This document shows, piece by piece, positions 48,227-60,542 of a DNA stretch of 64,000 nucleotides. The notes below the pieces were generated by a model. It worked only from the letters and a program-made list of their open reading frames with translations, made no database searches and was not told the DNA's origin. The stretch comes from Glandiceps talaboti (lineage: Eukaryota > Hemichordata > Enteropneusta > Spengelidae). Location: positions 28,280,630 to 28,344,629 of the forward strand of contig NC_135554.1 of NCBI RefSeq assembly GCF_964340395.1, given 5' to 3'. The first letter of the stretch is position 1. Every line of letters starts with the position of its first letter. The translations under genes and the position numbers were made by a program.

Positions 48227-51200
48227 AAGAGAGATTACATACAAGAAAGTGTAATAAATACAATAAGGTATGTGTGTGACTTGAAGCTGGAAGATAGCTA
48301 TCTACAGTGAATTTCACAATACCATGCAACTTTTCTGTTTGATACAACCGTTAACCACACAGAAACCATTACGAAACTGTATATGCCACACTTCAATAGC
48401 AAGATCACATTTTTTGCTACATTTAGTGTCAATGAAATAAACCATTTAAATGTATTGCAACTTCATGGAGACATTCGGGGGCCGATGTTTTTTCTTAGTA
48501 TCAAACACCTGATGAAGGGCATGTAAAATGTCCTTTGGGGTGTTCATTTGATGTCTGTATGGTAGCATGTGTAGTTCATTTCACTTAGACCTCAGACCAC
48601 TAAAAATGAGCTTAGAGAAAATGTAGCAAGAAACTGTACTCATTCAATCTTGCTATCTTAAAGTGTAGCATGTCCAATTTCTTATTGGTATCTGTGGCAT
48701 TGTATCAAACAGAAAAGAGGCACAGTATTGTGAAATTTACTGTATCATTGTGTGCGTGTGTGTGTGTGTGTGTGTATTTGTGTGTTTGTATGCATGTGTG
48801 AAAGGCATGAAGTATAATATTCTGACTGATTCACGCTTAATGTTTATTTCTATTAGTTTGTGTGTGTGTGTATTTGTCCACCCACCCATCTTTCATTTTG
48901 TATCTGTTGTCTAAATATGGAAGAGCTCTTGAAACTGGTTAATTAAAACACAGACAACTAAAACTTGTTAGTTGTCTGTAATTAAAAATGAATGAAATGT
49001 CCTCCAAGCTAATGTTGTAAATTTAGTTATGTTATTGTAACATTTTGGTGATAAAACCCAAACACTTATTTAGCACAAATAGGTTTATGTGAAAGTATTC
49101 ATGACAGATCTTTAGAGAAAAGATCATTTGGGTATCAACCTGGATTCATTATGTAGTTCACACTCTATTCTTGTCTGTATCATATGTAGTTAGACATTAG
49201 GCTTACAAACCCAAGTTTTGTACCACATCATACAAGCCAAGTTTTATGCATTAAAAAAAAGCATAGAATTTTTTTTGGTTACTCCATGGAAGTATGGTTA
49301 CTCTAAGTTCACATCAGTCATTGTTCGGATTTGCTTCGTATAGGTATGAGAGATTGTAAACTCTCGTTAAATCCATCTCGTCAAGTCTTGTTTTTAATTT
49401 TATGCGGAAATCAGAAATCATGCAAAAAAATTGCAAGCACAGACGAGTTGTTCTTGCAACAGAAAATGTTCAAATCAAAATATCACCACAGGAAATTTTC
49501 AATTTCTCAAGTAAAATGATCTTGGCGACAGATCTCTTCACTTTTTAAACCCCGTTCAATGTACATTATATGTATCAGTTACTACCGCGTACAGAGTTCG
49601 ACGTGACTCATATTCACGTGTTCATGAACTGTCTGCCGCTGCCATGGATATGCTCATGCTGAAAGTGTCAGACGTAAGCGCCGTGGTCATGGAAACAATT
49701 CATATGTTAATCAGTAACCTTCAACCTCCGACCTTGCTATGTGGTAAACAAAAATGAAAGGCGTTGTCACCAACTACTGATGATGTGGCAGTTACGGTGG
49801 CGCAGACTTGCATTTTATCCGACAATTCTGCATAAACCAAGACTTGACGAGACAGACCTGTCGAGAGTTTAGCTATATCGAGCAATTCGATGAGCTGTTA
49901 ATGTTATACCTTATACGCGTCACAGGCATTTTCTCAACTTTTCCGAAGGGAACTAATGGCGATGGATTGATATAATATTATCAATTGATTTTGTAGTACA
50001 GTAGTTGTTTTCCATTTGGTTGCAATGTTATGCCGTTAATTTTAGAAAGATATGATGGTATTGAAATATTTCGAAAAAAAAATCTGACTGGTTCTACGAA
50101 ACCACGTTTGAAAATAAATGTCTGAGACCGGAAGTGATATCGTAGGACGTCGGTGTGATGCAAAACAGGGTGCTTTCTCTCTATTTATCAACTTCAAAAG
50201 GCATCGCACAGTGATTGTTAAAGTAACCGCTTTCGTCAGCGAAGTAAAAATGATGAAACCGCAAGGATTGAATACCATTGGTTGAATTTAATGTAGTGAC
50301 CCTTTGAAATTTGGTAAAAACGACAGTGTCAGTATTCGTGGGGGTATAGCTCAGTGGTAGAGCATTCGACTGCAGATCGAGAGGTCCCCGGTTCGATCCC
50401 GGGTGCCCCCTGCGATTTTTTTTATTTCCATATATCGCAATATTTCTCTTATGTCTTTCTTTCTTCATTCATTTTTGGAAAGATCACTTCGTAATGTTTC
50501 CTGACAAGTAATGTATTTAAATGTAAACGATTATTTTTTTTTTTCCATTTCCATGTTTATGTACCCATACACAATCAGTTTTGTTTGCTATGGAGGCGAG
50601 TATTTTGACAAACAATGGTGTGTCTTTGAATTGTCTATTAATGTAAATTTAGGAAAATTGTACTACTAAGATAGGATAAATTTTAAATTTAAAAATTTTT
50701 ATTTTTATTTTTCAAACACTGAATTTATTCATTCATGAGTAATGGCCATCAGTCCCTATCAAGAAATTCTTTCTTGCAGTTTGACATGTATATGTAAATC
50801 AATAGTCATTCTTCTCTGTGTGCTTGTGTATGTATGTGTGTGTGTGTTCATATATGTGTGCATGCATGTGTGTGTGTGTGTGTGTACACATGTTTCTCTG
50901 GCCGTGTTTGTGTCTGTCTATCTGTGTGTTCATCTATGCTGTCTCTGTGCTTATTTGTATAGTTTTCTGTCTTTGTTATTTATTTGTTTTATTTTATTCA
51001 CATCTATGTGATAATTTTATCAATGTATCAATCCCTGGAGTGAAGTTTACAATGTATATATTTCTGTATCACAAGTGGCAGTCACGTTATGTACAACTAA
51101 AAAAAATTACAGGAATGAATGTTCATGGACTGGGGTTGTTAGTATCAAATGAACATTTCTACTCATAGAGTCAATTTCTTATATTTTTACAGTTTTGGAT

Positions 51201-51260
51201 TCAATGAAGAAAGCAGCAGAACTATTGGTCCACTCAAAGGCAGGAATTGATGAATTGTGA
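40964..51260 (+). CDS. TXNDC12: TXNDC12 (ERp18/ERp19/AGR1-type ER thioredoxin), six coding exons, complete
   Basis: Six plus-strand exons join into a 504-nt frame (167 residues; vertebrate TXNDC12 is about 172). Seen: a signal peptide with hydrophobic core at residues 9-24 and likely cleavage after LS25. Further on are [25 protein letters not shown] with redox cysteines C65 and C68, [30 protein letters not shown] and C-terminal IDEL. Family knowledge: a lumenal ER thiol-disulfide oxidoreductase of the thioredoxin superfamily; the C-terminal xDEL acts as a KDEL-type retrieval signal (EDEL in vertebrates). The WCGAC active site separates it from AGR2/AGR3, which have CxxS. M1 was chosen; M4 (AACATGG) is an in-frame alternative that also keeps the signal peptide. 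Confidence 0.96.
41574..41760. mobile_element. Near-perfect 187-bp palindrome (hairpin MITE)
   Basis: The two ~90-bp arms, from GCTGCAATAATTGTAGCGTC to TTAACCCGCACC, are identical apart from the short centre. TA flanks both ends, as after a mariner-type insertion. It lies in TXNDC12 intron 1. Confidence 0.9.
41958..42317. repeat. 22-bp minisatellite, about 16 copies
   Basis: The unit is CCCGTCACCCTTACCCATCA plus CA, in intron 1 of TXNDC12. The strand is C-rich with almost no G. Confidence 0.94.
42582..42642 (+). CDS. TXNDC12: TXNDC12 exon 2
   Basis: Acceptor TACCACAG, donor GTAAGT. It encodes [20 protein letters not shown], the N-terminal helix region conserved in ERp18. Closes in phase 2. 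Confidence 0.95.
43073..43136. repeat. (AATAC)n microsatellite
   Basis: About 12 pentanucleotide units with one imperfect unit. Confidence 0.92.
45018..45056. repeat. (GTCT)n microsatellite in exon 3 acceptor tract
   Basis: Nine GTCT units end eight bases before the TXNDC12 exon 3 AG. Confidence 0.93.
45065..45117 (+). CDS. TXNDC12: TXNDC12 exon 3 (WCGAC active site)
   Basis: Acceptor ATTTTGTAG, donor GTAGGT. It encodes [17 protein letters not shown], the redox centre. The acceptor's pyrimidine tract contains a (GTCT)n repeat. Confidence 0.95.
46394..46467 (+). CDS. TXNDC12: TXNDC12 exon 4
   Basis: Acceptor CTTTGCAG, donor GTGAGT. It encodes [19 protein letters not shown] and VMVNVE. The donor end is repeated in the next intron in 28-bp steps. 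Confidence 0.94.
46450..46563 (+). repeat. Tandem copies of the TXNDC12 exon 4 donor, 28-bp unit
   Basis: Four units beginning GTCATGGTGAATGTAG and ending GGTGAGTAGTT. The first is the exon end and true donor. All four keep GTGAGT. Confidence 0.94.
46992..47145 (+). CDS. TXNDC12: TXNDC12 exon 5
   Basis: Acceptor CATTTCAG, donor GTGAGA. It encodes [17 protein letters not shown] with the conserved cis-Pro region and [19 protein letters not shown]. Closes in phase 1. Confidence 0.95.
48145..48226. repeat. (CA)n microsatellite
   Basis: About 40 CA units with one CG interruption near the start, in TXNDC12 intron 5. Confidence 0.95.
48303..48745. mobile_element. MITE family A, copy 3 (best preserved)
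   Basis: Left end TACAGTGAATTTCACAATAC and TTTCTGTTTGATACAA are mirrored at the right as TTGTATCAAACAGAAAA and CAGTATTGTGAAATTTACTG. TIRs exceed 100 bp in degenerate form. TA at both borders fits a Tc1/mariner-type mover. No coding capacity. Confidence 0.8.
50340..50411 (+). tRNA. trnC-GCA: tRNA-Cys (GCA)
   Basis: A 72-nt cloverleaf: the 7-bp acceptor stem pairs GGGGGTA with TGCCCCC; discriminator U. The A box is TAGCTCAGTGGTAGAG and the B box GGTTCGATCCC. The anticodon stem TTCGA/TCGAG encloses loop CTGCAGA with GCA at 50372-50374. An eight-T pol III terminator follows at 50416. No intron or encoded CCA, as expected for a nuclear gene. It sits in sense orientation within TXNDC12 intron 5. 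Confidence 0.95.
50416..50423 (+). terminator. Pol III oligo-T terminator of tRNA-Cys
   Basis: Eight consecutive T start four bases after the tRNA 3' end. Confidence 0.8.
51193..51260 (+). CDS. TXNDC12: TXNDC12 exon 6 (C-terminus, IDEL)
   Basis: Acceptor TTTTTACAG; it encodes [20 protein letters not shown] and then EL with TGA at 51258-51260. The last four residues IDEL form an ER-retrieval signal. Confidence 0.94.
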
Positions 51261-52244
51261 TGTAGATTGTCTACAAGTACAAATAGCTTTTGTATTCTGG
51301 TTTTACTTCTTATATTTTGTCTTATCCTATTATCCAATAGGAAACTTTCTTTTGTCATTTTTATTTCCATAATATTCTCTCAACATGAAAAATACAATTA
51401 CAAGTGATATCAGATACCCCAACAAGTTATTGTATTCATTTCCATGGTAATATTTTTCCAAAGTGTAAGTTGAGATGTGATTTTCAGGTGACACTGACTT
51501 TCATACATGTAGAGCTGAAAGGCCAGCCACCATATTTCACTGCTTCAGATAATTAGTATTGCCACATGTCTGTTTTCCTACATTTGTGACAATCAAAAGA
51601 TTTGATATTGAATCACCCAAGTCATGTCGCGTGCTTCCAAATTTATGCAAATTCATAGCAATACCCTACTGTATAGTTCACACTTCTTGTTATTAATTAA
51701 AGTAATTAATAAAAATGAATAAATAATTTTAAACTTAGACAAGTAAATCCACAGAATAATTCCCAAATTAATACATAATTACATAATTATATGATTTTCT
51801 TTTAGATTTCTGATAATTTTACAAAAACAGTCACCTTAGCACATGAAAGAGATACTGTTCAGAACATAGAAAAAAGAAATTATTTATCTATGAAAATCAC
51901 TAATATTGTTTCACCCTATGAAACCTTCTAAACTGTTGTAAGAAAATGATCACAAAGTACTAATATTTAAATGATTGAAATGGTACATGTTCTATATTGT
52001 ATACACGTTTTTGTTATGTAGTTATTCATATATGTATTATGTTGAACTGTTGGCTATTATAGTCATAATGCAAATAGCACCACCAACAACAATTTTGTAA
52101 TGCAAATAGCACCACCAATGACAAATTTGTAATGCACATCAATAACATACGGATATATTCATATATCGGTGCCTTCATGTATTGTAACATTTTGTACCAG
52201 TCAAGTTTTGTTGAAGATGGTAATATCATGTGAATAGGTCATCC

Positions 52245-52268
52245 CCCCCCCCCCCCCCCCCCCCCCCC
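52245..52268. repeat. Poly-C run in TXNDC12 3' UTR region
   Basis: About 25 consecutive C, before the candidate poly(A) signal. Confidence 0.9.
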
Positions 52269-52409
52269 GTGATTGGTCCTGTATTTACAAAGATATAATG
52301 TATATACATTGTATTCTGAAAACTTTGCTGAGTCTCTGATGATTTCTCTTGATTCTGGGTGTGTTTTAATTTTGTAACACAGCTTATCTACTGTATGGAA
52401 TACAAAATT

Positions 52410-52415
52410 AATAAA
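52410..52415 (+). terminator. Candidate poly(A) signal AATAAA of TXNDC12
   Basis: A canonical AATAAA lies about 1.15 kb past the stop. Earlier AATAAA-like hexamers near 51708-51727 could give a shorter 3' UTR. Confidence 0.45.
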
Positions 52416-52429
52416 AGCTACTAATTGAA

Positions 52430-53493
52430 ATATTTATCATTTGTGATGTATTCATTCCCTGACAAATTTTCCAGTCATTCATTTCGACTGCTAACATAAA
52501 TCTCCAAGGAATGAAACTCTTGTCAACGTCACTGTTAAGACCAGGCAAAATAAGTGCGTACATTTTTAGTTCATACATTTGTGATTTATATACTATTTCA
52601 AGTAGGATCAGCCTTTGACTGTTGCTAGTTTGTGAGTATAATTGTTTACAAACGTACTTGGTACATTGACTCGGGGAAACCTCGTCGTGTAAGCATGAAC
52701 ATTATCATAAAGAACGCCACCAACGACGATTTCGCATAATTCTATAAACTTATTCCCCCATTCGAATGGCGGAGCTACGTACGTACATGTACAGCGACCT
52801 GTTGGTGGTTCCAAGATACACTGCGCGTCTCTCCTTACAACGCCATGTATATTGTGTACGCGCTGAGGGGTTTGCGCGCGCTACTCAGGAGGATGGTTGT
52901 CGCCTGACCGTACCCTGGGTTCATCCGTAAAATCCCTCTATCATTGATGGCATTTAGTCTTTGTTCTATAAAATCACTCATAATCCAAGAGGTCAACATG
53001 TCCTTGTCCTTCCATCATTTCCTGATAAAATGTTATTTCAAACTTAATAAAGACAAAACAAGATTAAAATGCAGCAACGTAAAAGCCGTCCTTGTTCTCG
53101 CGCAATGCATCTTGGAACCGGAAAATCGACTATTATAAACTGTAAGCAATGATAGAGTGAACATGAAACAATATTTTCAAAACTCGATGCCCTGTAGGTG
53201 TCACCCGTTCGCATGTCTAGTTAACAACATGAATACACAGTTCAAACTGTGAAGTGTCCTTCCATTTCGTGAGAACTGAAGTTAACCGACCATCCTACGA
53301 GAGCCCAGGGTATGAACCATTCTTGAAGATATTCAACCGTGCAGTTTCAGACAATCATCGTAAGTATTGCCCGGGATTTATTTAATACTAGTTTTGTGAT
53401 TTTTTATTTGTTTTGTTTTATTCAGCACAGTTAACAGTAAAGAGTGTAATATAAAATGTTGACAACACCACTACAGAGTGCAAGGAAAGACGC
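52430..53493. other. Intergenic, no supported gene
   Basis: Around 52640-52940 the DNA is richer in CG dinucleotides (GCGCGCGC), possibly an unassigned promoter. No coding exon recognised. Confidence 0.3.
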
Positions 53494-53676
53494 AATCTGA
53501 TTAAAATCCGATGTGGTGAAAGCGGCTAGATGTCCTTACTTACCTCTATTCATCGTGTTGTCACGTTTGTTTTGTTCGGAGTGGTCGCAGCCTTCCCACA
53601 ACAAACGTCACAACACGATGAATAGAGGTAAATAAGGACATCTAGCCGCTTTCACCACATCGGATTTTAGATTGGG
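53494..53676. mobile_element. Hairpin MITE with ~70-bp arms
   Basis: Left TAAAATCCGATGTGGTGAAA and GCGGCTAGATGTCC pair with right GGACATCTAGCCGC and TTTCACCACATCGGATTTTA. The loop is about 30 bp. Arms differ at very few positions. Confidence 0.85.
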
Positions 53677-54529
53677 AAAGACGCTGCATTATATCCTTTA
53701 TGGTCCAAACGTAGATGATAATGCCGATAAGGCAAAAAAGCGTGGTTCCGATTACGCTCAATTTTAGAAAAGGTGAGGTAGGTAGATTTGTTATTTTATT
53801 TTTATAGATGAATATATATTTTTCATATGTCTAGTCCAGGTATTTGTATTTTACAGTGTTTTCCATATGGTCCCCGTGTTATTAGTTTCTTCTGATCAGA
53901 TATATGTATGTACTAGCCATTATGACATTACAGATTGAAAGAACAGTTTGATATTTTCTTTTTTAAGTTGTTGCCAGTTTGCGCATCCACCATTTCTAGC
54001 GAGACCTCATAGTGTTCGTGATTTTATTATTTTTCTCTCGAATATATAAAAAAAGCCTAGGCGTAATATGTAAAAGACAAGTACATATATCAAAGCGAAT
54101 AATACATGCACGTATCAATAAGAATACATATCAATTTACCGATATGCGACTTCCAATCGCACTATTAACGAAAAAGGTCGGAAAAGTTGACAGGATGGTT
54201 GTGGTGAATTTAGGGATAACGAATATTGTTACTTTATAACAATGTTTCACTAATTGATCTCTTGCCAATTATAAGATTAGGGGTGTTTTAATTTAAATAA
54301 GAGGAGAAGAATGGACAAGATGTCTTTATTTAGTTAATAAAGAGAGAATTATATACCGCTGAAAGAGAGAAAAATAGCCAGGAAAAGAAGACAAAAGTTT
54401 TATATCACCACAAAAATCAATGAGTCAATTGATCAATATCACACCCAAACTATGTTTTCACCACCATTTAACCACAACAATTAATCAGTCAATCGATCAA
54501 TCGTTCAACCAAATAATAAATCAATTACA

Positions 54530-55900
54530 TACTCGCTGGACCCTGTGCTATAAATAGTTGTTTTTTCCTTTGTTTAAAATCTTGATATAAGTTCCATTCT
54601 CCACTGTTGAGTGATAGTTCTTCTGTTCCTTTCATTAAGATCTGTCGTTGTGTAGAATGGCTTTCACATGTGAAAATTTTAAAGAAAATGTTCAAGTGTC
54701 TCATCATCAGCTTTTCCACAACAAAGACATACAACCATCATTATAATTTTCCCATTTTGATTTCTCTTTTCATATGCAAGACGGAAGGAATATGATCTCG
54801 CCTTAAATTACGATCGTGCCTCTTTAAAATTAGTAAATGATTTAAAATACTCCAGATTCTAAAGTTGTTTTAAATCTAAATTTACAGTAATGGGTAAGAC
54901 TAGATTTTTTGTCATGTTTGATTTTATTTTCTGAAAGATTTTGAATTTGGTCTTTATCAATATTAAGGTCTATTAATACATTATTTACAGTTTTCGGCCA
55001 ATTCCAGGACAGTTTTGTCATATTTCTTTCAGATTTGTCAGTAATGGAATTGAATGGTTAAAGACACATTTTCCATCGTGATTCATCTAAATTGCAAAGT
55101 CTTTTATTTTAATCTCAACAGATTAAATCTACTTGACATTGTGTTCCAGCCAAACACCACAAGTCACCCAGAGGCTGAACTGCTTCATTTGCAGTATATA
55201 TAGTATCTACATGCTTTCAATATGAATTTTCCCACTGTTCGTTGCATTTTTGTTTTCAAAACAGTCCATATCTGAGTTTGACTCAATATGAGTAATTCAC
55301 CTGCATATTCAAGTGTAGGACGCAGTGTGTGGTTCCATAAAGACAGACCAACATCAACCCTATTGACGTTACTATGGCTACGAAGAATAGATTTTATGGT
55401 GAGGAATAAGTTGTCAATTTTTTTGACACTTTCATAAAATGAGTATGATCTGAAAGGTTGTGAGTGATCCAATACCCTGGATACTTGTATTCATTTGTCT
55501 CTTTTACATTTAGATTACCAATTAACCAGTTCTTGTGTCAGTCTACTTTCTTATTGATTACCAGAACATTTGATTTTTTCCCATTAATATTTATTTTCCA
55601 AAGTTTCCAATGTTTATTTGTGACAGCTAACATGTTTTGCAGTTTGTTTTCATTTGGTGCTACAAGCTAGGGCTACAACATCATCAGCAACAAACAAGCC
55701 TTTCATGATTTCACCATTTAGATTAACCCCTAGGTGTTATTCATTTAGCAGTTTACAAAAAAAAGTATTTACGCTAGCACACATCCTTAATTGTATCACC
55801 AAAGGAAACTTTACTTTCCATGTGATCATATGTGATCATATCCATTAAATTGCTAGCCCATTTTGCACTTATTTACATGCGTAATCATTTGAACACACGT
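54530..55900 (-). pseudogene. Degenerate LINE (non-LTR) reverse transcriptase
   Basis: Broken minus-strand frames carry ordered parts of a non-LTR retrotransposon ORF2. They are GEIMKGLFVADDVVALA (the FxADD catalytic box), NEYKYPGYWI, SLWNHTLRPTLEYAGELL, and near the end CLCCGKADDETLEHFL, a C-terminal CCHC-like region. Frameshifts and stops separate these parts, so it is dead. Confidence 0.75.
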
Positions 55901-56149
55901 TTCTTCATGCATCTAGCTAGTAAAGTTGCACATTCTCGATCTCTTAAAAAAGAGCCCAGACTAGGTATTAAGTCATCTTATCTTATCTTATTTTATTATT
56001 TATTCTACATCATTTACGTACATATTATTGCAACTTATTCACTGCTGGAAGACGAGGTCCCTATATGTGTTATGTTAAAATTGAATGTTCCTGGATTATT
56101 CTAAGACAATATGATATTACTATGTCCATGGATCAGTTTACGTTAAAAC

Positions 56150-56430
56150 TGAATGTTCCAAGTTGGTTGTAAGAGAGCAAAACTAGATCATGTGAATGTT
56201 CCACCATGGATATGGACGTATGTTTATACGTCCCTGGTTCCAGGTTGGTTGTAAGAGAGCAAAACTAGATCATGTGAATGTTACAAACATACGTCCCTGG
56301 TTCCATGTTGGTTGTAAGAGAACAAAACTAGATCATGTGAATGTTCCACCATGGACGTATGTTTATACGTCCCTGGTTCCAGGTTGGTTGTAAGAGAACA
56401 AAACTGACCGTTCCACGTCAGTTGCAAGAG
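56150..56430. repeat. ~95-bp tandem repeat, about 3 copies
   Basis: The unit contains GGTTGTAAGAGARCAAAACT, AGATCATGTGAATGTT and a palindromic GGACGTATGTTTATACGTCC. Copy 2 lacks part of the palindrome. Confidence 0.9.
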
Positions 56431-57743
56431 AATATCAAACTAGAATTTCCCATAATTATTTAAATATGATAACCGTGATAACACATTCCAACACAACCCT
56501 GGTCCATTTTAAGGCAAAAGGCAGTTACAGCATATAGCGAACTGTGATAGGGTACATAATGAAAGAGAACGTTTCGATATTCATGTACACGTATATTGAT
56601 ATATGTTGAACCGTTTGTTCATTTACTGTACATGTTCCAGTATAGGACATTGCCATTTCTTGGTAGTCAATGTACATATGTACATGTGTGACTGTCTCCT
56701 TGTTGTCAAAAGCTCCACCTGTTATTGCAATTTATTTTAGGAACTTGAAGAGTTTATTAACATAAAACTACGAAAACCGGTTAATTACGTTGACAGAAAG
56801 ACCTTTGAAATTCATTATGGATGCTTATGTTAAAAAATCGAAAAGTCGATATTGTGTTGAGTTTCGATTTTCAAACAAAAGATAATGGCTTTTGCATTCA
56901 TAAGCTTACATGTATTATCCAGGGAGAGCACAGTCCGTGCGTTGTTTCACATACACTACGTAATGTACAAGATCTAGAATCACGTCGCTCGTTGGGGCTT
57001 TTGGTTCCATTTTGATCATTTCGATATATTGTACTAAATGAGCTAGCTAGCCAGCTCAGGAAGCCTTCAGTATTTACAAGGTGGGGGGGGGGGGGGTTGT
57101 TACATATCGGCTCGGGGGCATATTTTAGAAAATTGGGGTTATTAGGGGAGAGTCACATTTACTTTGGTTCATTGTATCGTCTAACATTGCATTATTATTG
57201 TCTTCTGCCATCCCATCGCTGCCACCGGCCCAAAAATCCTGTCGCTGCCATTCGGGTTAGGGTTAGAGTTAGGATTACGGTTAGAGTTAGATTTAGGTAC
57301 CATGATATCAACCTATATCAATCATATAAATTGCTGCTGACAACCAATGTAATGATTTAATTGTCAGTTGAGGTGAGGAGAGGAGTGGGTCACATATGTG
57401 TATATAAAATGGCAATATTTGAGTAAGACACAATATATGTTGTGGAGATCATGACCAGAGATCAGTCCCAACAATGTCGGGAGTACAGGTGTGCTAATCT
57501 AATCGTTGGGAGCTGTGTCCTGCTGAGCTCAGTCAATGAGATCCAAACACAGGTATTTAATGCAGTGCCTTCGCAGACAATCCACATGGCGGTAGTAGTG
57601 GGAAGTAACCAATTAATGGCTTTTAGACTTTCAACATGTGGCAGCCGTGGGATTAAATCCTTACCATTAATTCTGGGACTCGTGTCCTTTTACATTTCTG
57701 ACTGCATTTTAAACCCATGTTTTTTAATTACTTTTAGGACACA

Positions 57744-57797
57744 GGGCACTCAGGCTTAGTTAGTCATGTTTACGAAAACAAACAAACAAACAAACAA

Positions 57798-57836
<39 letters not shown>

Positions 57837-58099
57837 CACATAAACACACATTAAATAATGAAATAAATACTGGCAAGCATCCTCAACAACAGAGTAATTA
57901 CAAATCATTATCAACTAAGAATTACTATATGCTTTCCTATATGCGAAATGGTCACAACTGTACATACCCCCTTGTGGCCATTTCGCATATAGGAAAACAT
58001 ATAGCAATTCTTGTTGTTGATAATGATTCGTAATTACTATCTTTAGCTTGTTGATGCTTGCAAGGATCTATTATTGAGATCCATGATGTTTGTCAGTAT

Positions 58100-58170
<71 letters not shown>

Positions 58171-58272
58171 TGTATGTATGTATTTATTTATTTATTCATT
58201 TATTTATTTATTGTTTGTTTATTTATTTTGTTTGTTTATTTTCGTAAACATAACTAACTAAGCCTGAGTCCC
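57744..58272. mobile_element. Long palindromic element nested in family B copy
   Basis: Ends CACTCAGGCTTAGTTAG and CTAACTAAGCCTGAG are inverse. Inward, (AAAC)n/(GACA)n on the left face a (TTTA)n/GTTT tract on the right, then CTATATGCGAAATGG and CCATTTCGCATATAG close the centre. Confidence 0.8.
58098..58215. repeat. (TTTA)n microsatellite
   Basis: About 29 TTTA units with a few TGTA changes. Confidence 0.95.
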
Positions 58273-58534
58273 ATGTGGTTAGGATAGCGGGATAATGTAG
58301 CGATAGCCGTTCTCAAGTCCGTACAGGTCGGCTATCCTTGCAATTACTGGAGGCTCCCTTGGATTAAAAAATTGTAGCGGTTACAGTCGAACTATATAAA
58401 CATGACGAGTGAAAAGAGAAAGGGACTTACGCCACATACGATTGGGTAGAGAAATTTCCAAACGCTTCGACCAAACGCAATACTAAAAATAATCGGGATA
58501 CATGATATTTGTCGAGATGGATAAAACGATTTTT

Positions 58535-58775
58535 CAGTTATTCAATAGTCTAGCTCTAAACTGGTACTGTGTCAAAATATCAAAAGTGTAAAGTTTTTAA
58601 TACGTAATACACTGTACCAATTTACAGCTAGACTAAAAGTGTAATTATATTTTTAATACGTAATACATGTACCGTGGCAGTTTAGAGCTAGACTAGTTAT
58701 TCGATAGTCTAGAATATTAGTAATAATTTTTTCAATACGTAATACTGTACCAGTTTAGATCTCTAGACTAGCTAT
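58535..58775. repeat. Inverted/direct repeat cluster
   Basis: TAGTCTAGCTCTAAACTGG and inverse CAGTTTAGAGCTAGACTA bracket repeated TTTTAATACGTAATAC motifs (three direct copies). Possibly a small MITE with a partial duplicate. Confidence 0.55.
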
Positions 58776-59902
58776 TCAACAGAATTCATTGCAAATTTGA
58801 AAAGGAATTGGTTTCCCAGTTATGTTGAAGTTCAAGTTGACATGGTCATACACCGTGACAACGTTAACACAATAAGCTTACACACAATGTTACAGGGCAT
58901 AAAAAAGTTCATGCAATATTCATCCATTATAAACGTGGATTCCATGCAAATGTTAAAATAAACATGATACTATAGCTTCGTGTTAGCCTTACTACCTAAC
59001 CCTGAACATTTAAAATGTACGTAATTATTCGCAGTTGAAAAAAAAGGAAAGGTATATTTTGGAAGCCGACATAGATATTTTCAACGAATGGATCACTGGA
59101 GCAGTAGAAATAGCTTCAATAAAACCTCTTCATAATTTTCCTTATAATAATAGTTACGAATTTTTAAAAATCGATTCCACAGTAAATTAGCAAGAAAACG
59201 ACTTGAAAATTCCAGTAGTTTCACACCGTGCTCAGTCTCGTTGGGCTTTTTCAAGAAGTCCGATCGACCCTAGACTATTCCATCACTTTCTTTCAGTAAA
59301 AAGTATTTTTCAAGCTCACATAGACAACTTAGGATATTAAAAAATACAATTTTTATATCTTTGAAATGTACTCCATGTGCTTGAATATGACGTAATATGT
59401 GTGTCACATTTAATACCAATCCACTTGAAAACGGAAATCAAAGGACATAATGACTGTCAAGAACAGTACATATCTGCTGTGGCACACATCACAATGAGTG
59501 TAAATATAACTCTGGATGATGAGTACAAAGAACAAAGATACACACCTCTTACGTAAAATCAATCAGACTCAAATGCCATACATTCCTATTCGTCCCAGCC
59601 AATGAATAGGATAGCATATTGTAATTTCATTCATAGCATTACATGACAATACGCAACCATATATTCCAACTATGTGGGTGTTAACTACGCCGTGATCTTT
59701 TCATTACGTGACGTATTACATATTTTATTCATGAACTGAAATCATAGAGGCATGAATAAATCACTGGTCTGAAAATGTTTATGTGGAAGTATATATTTTA
59801 TCAATGAACATGGTGTTTTTTGTGATAGTGAATACATTATAAATATGGTATAGTGAATGAGACATTTAATCAATCGAAAGCGATATAAATGACAACGCAT
59901 AT

Positions 59903-60152
<250 letters not shown>

Positions 60153-60429
60153 AGTGAGTCAGGTTTGAAGTTGACGAAGTGAATTTCCATACTCCAAACT
60201 ATTTTATTCAATGATTACAATACGGTAATACTTTCACGTAGTGTATTTATATTTTTTTAACATTTCATATGCGAATTCAAATTCGAAAATATTACCCATT
60301 TAATAAATTATGCAAATGTAAATTTTGTCAAATAGCAGAGACAATTATATTAGTCTTAGATTGAATGAATTTGACGTACACAAATGTAACAACAGCACAA
60401 AGGGGCAATGTAGCATAGGCCCAGTAAAC

Positions 60430-60542
<113 letters not shown>

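Larger units (their letters stand above)
57059..58357. mobile_element. TIR element, family B, copy with nested insertion
   Basis: Left GGAAGCCTTCAGTATTTACA pairs with right TGCAATTACTGGAGGCTCCC. Interior TTCTGGGACTCGTGTCC and the TTAGGG-like stretch correspond, inverted, to 6807-7509. A palindrome (57744-58272) is inserted in it. Confidence 0.7.

Noticed and set aside
50181-50468. 95-codon minus-strand ORF with [19 protein letters not shown]
   Set aside because: This is the antisense translation of the tRNA-Cys gene, a well-known false ORF.
52840-53320. Possible inverted repeat around ACCCTGGG motifs
   Set aside because: The shared blocks are short and in inconsistent order; not enough to call an element.
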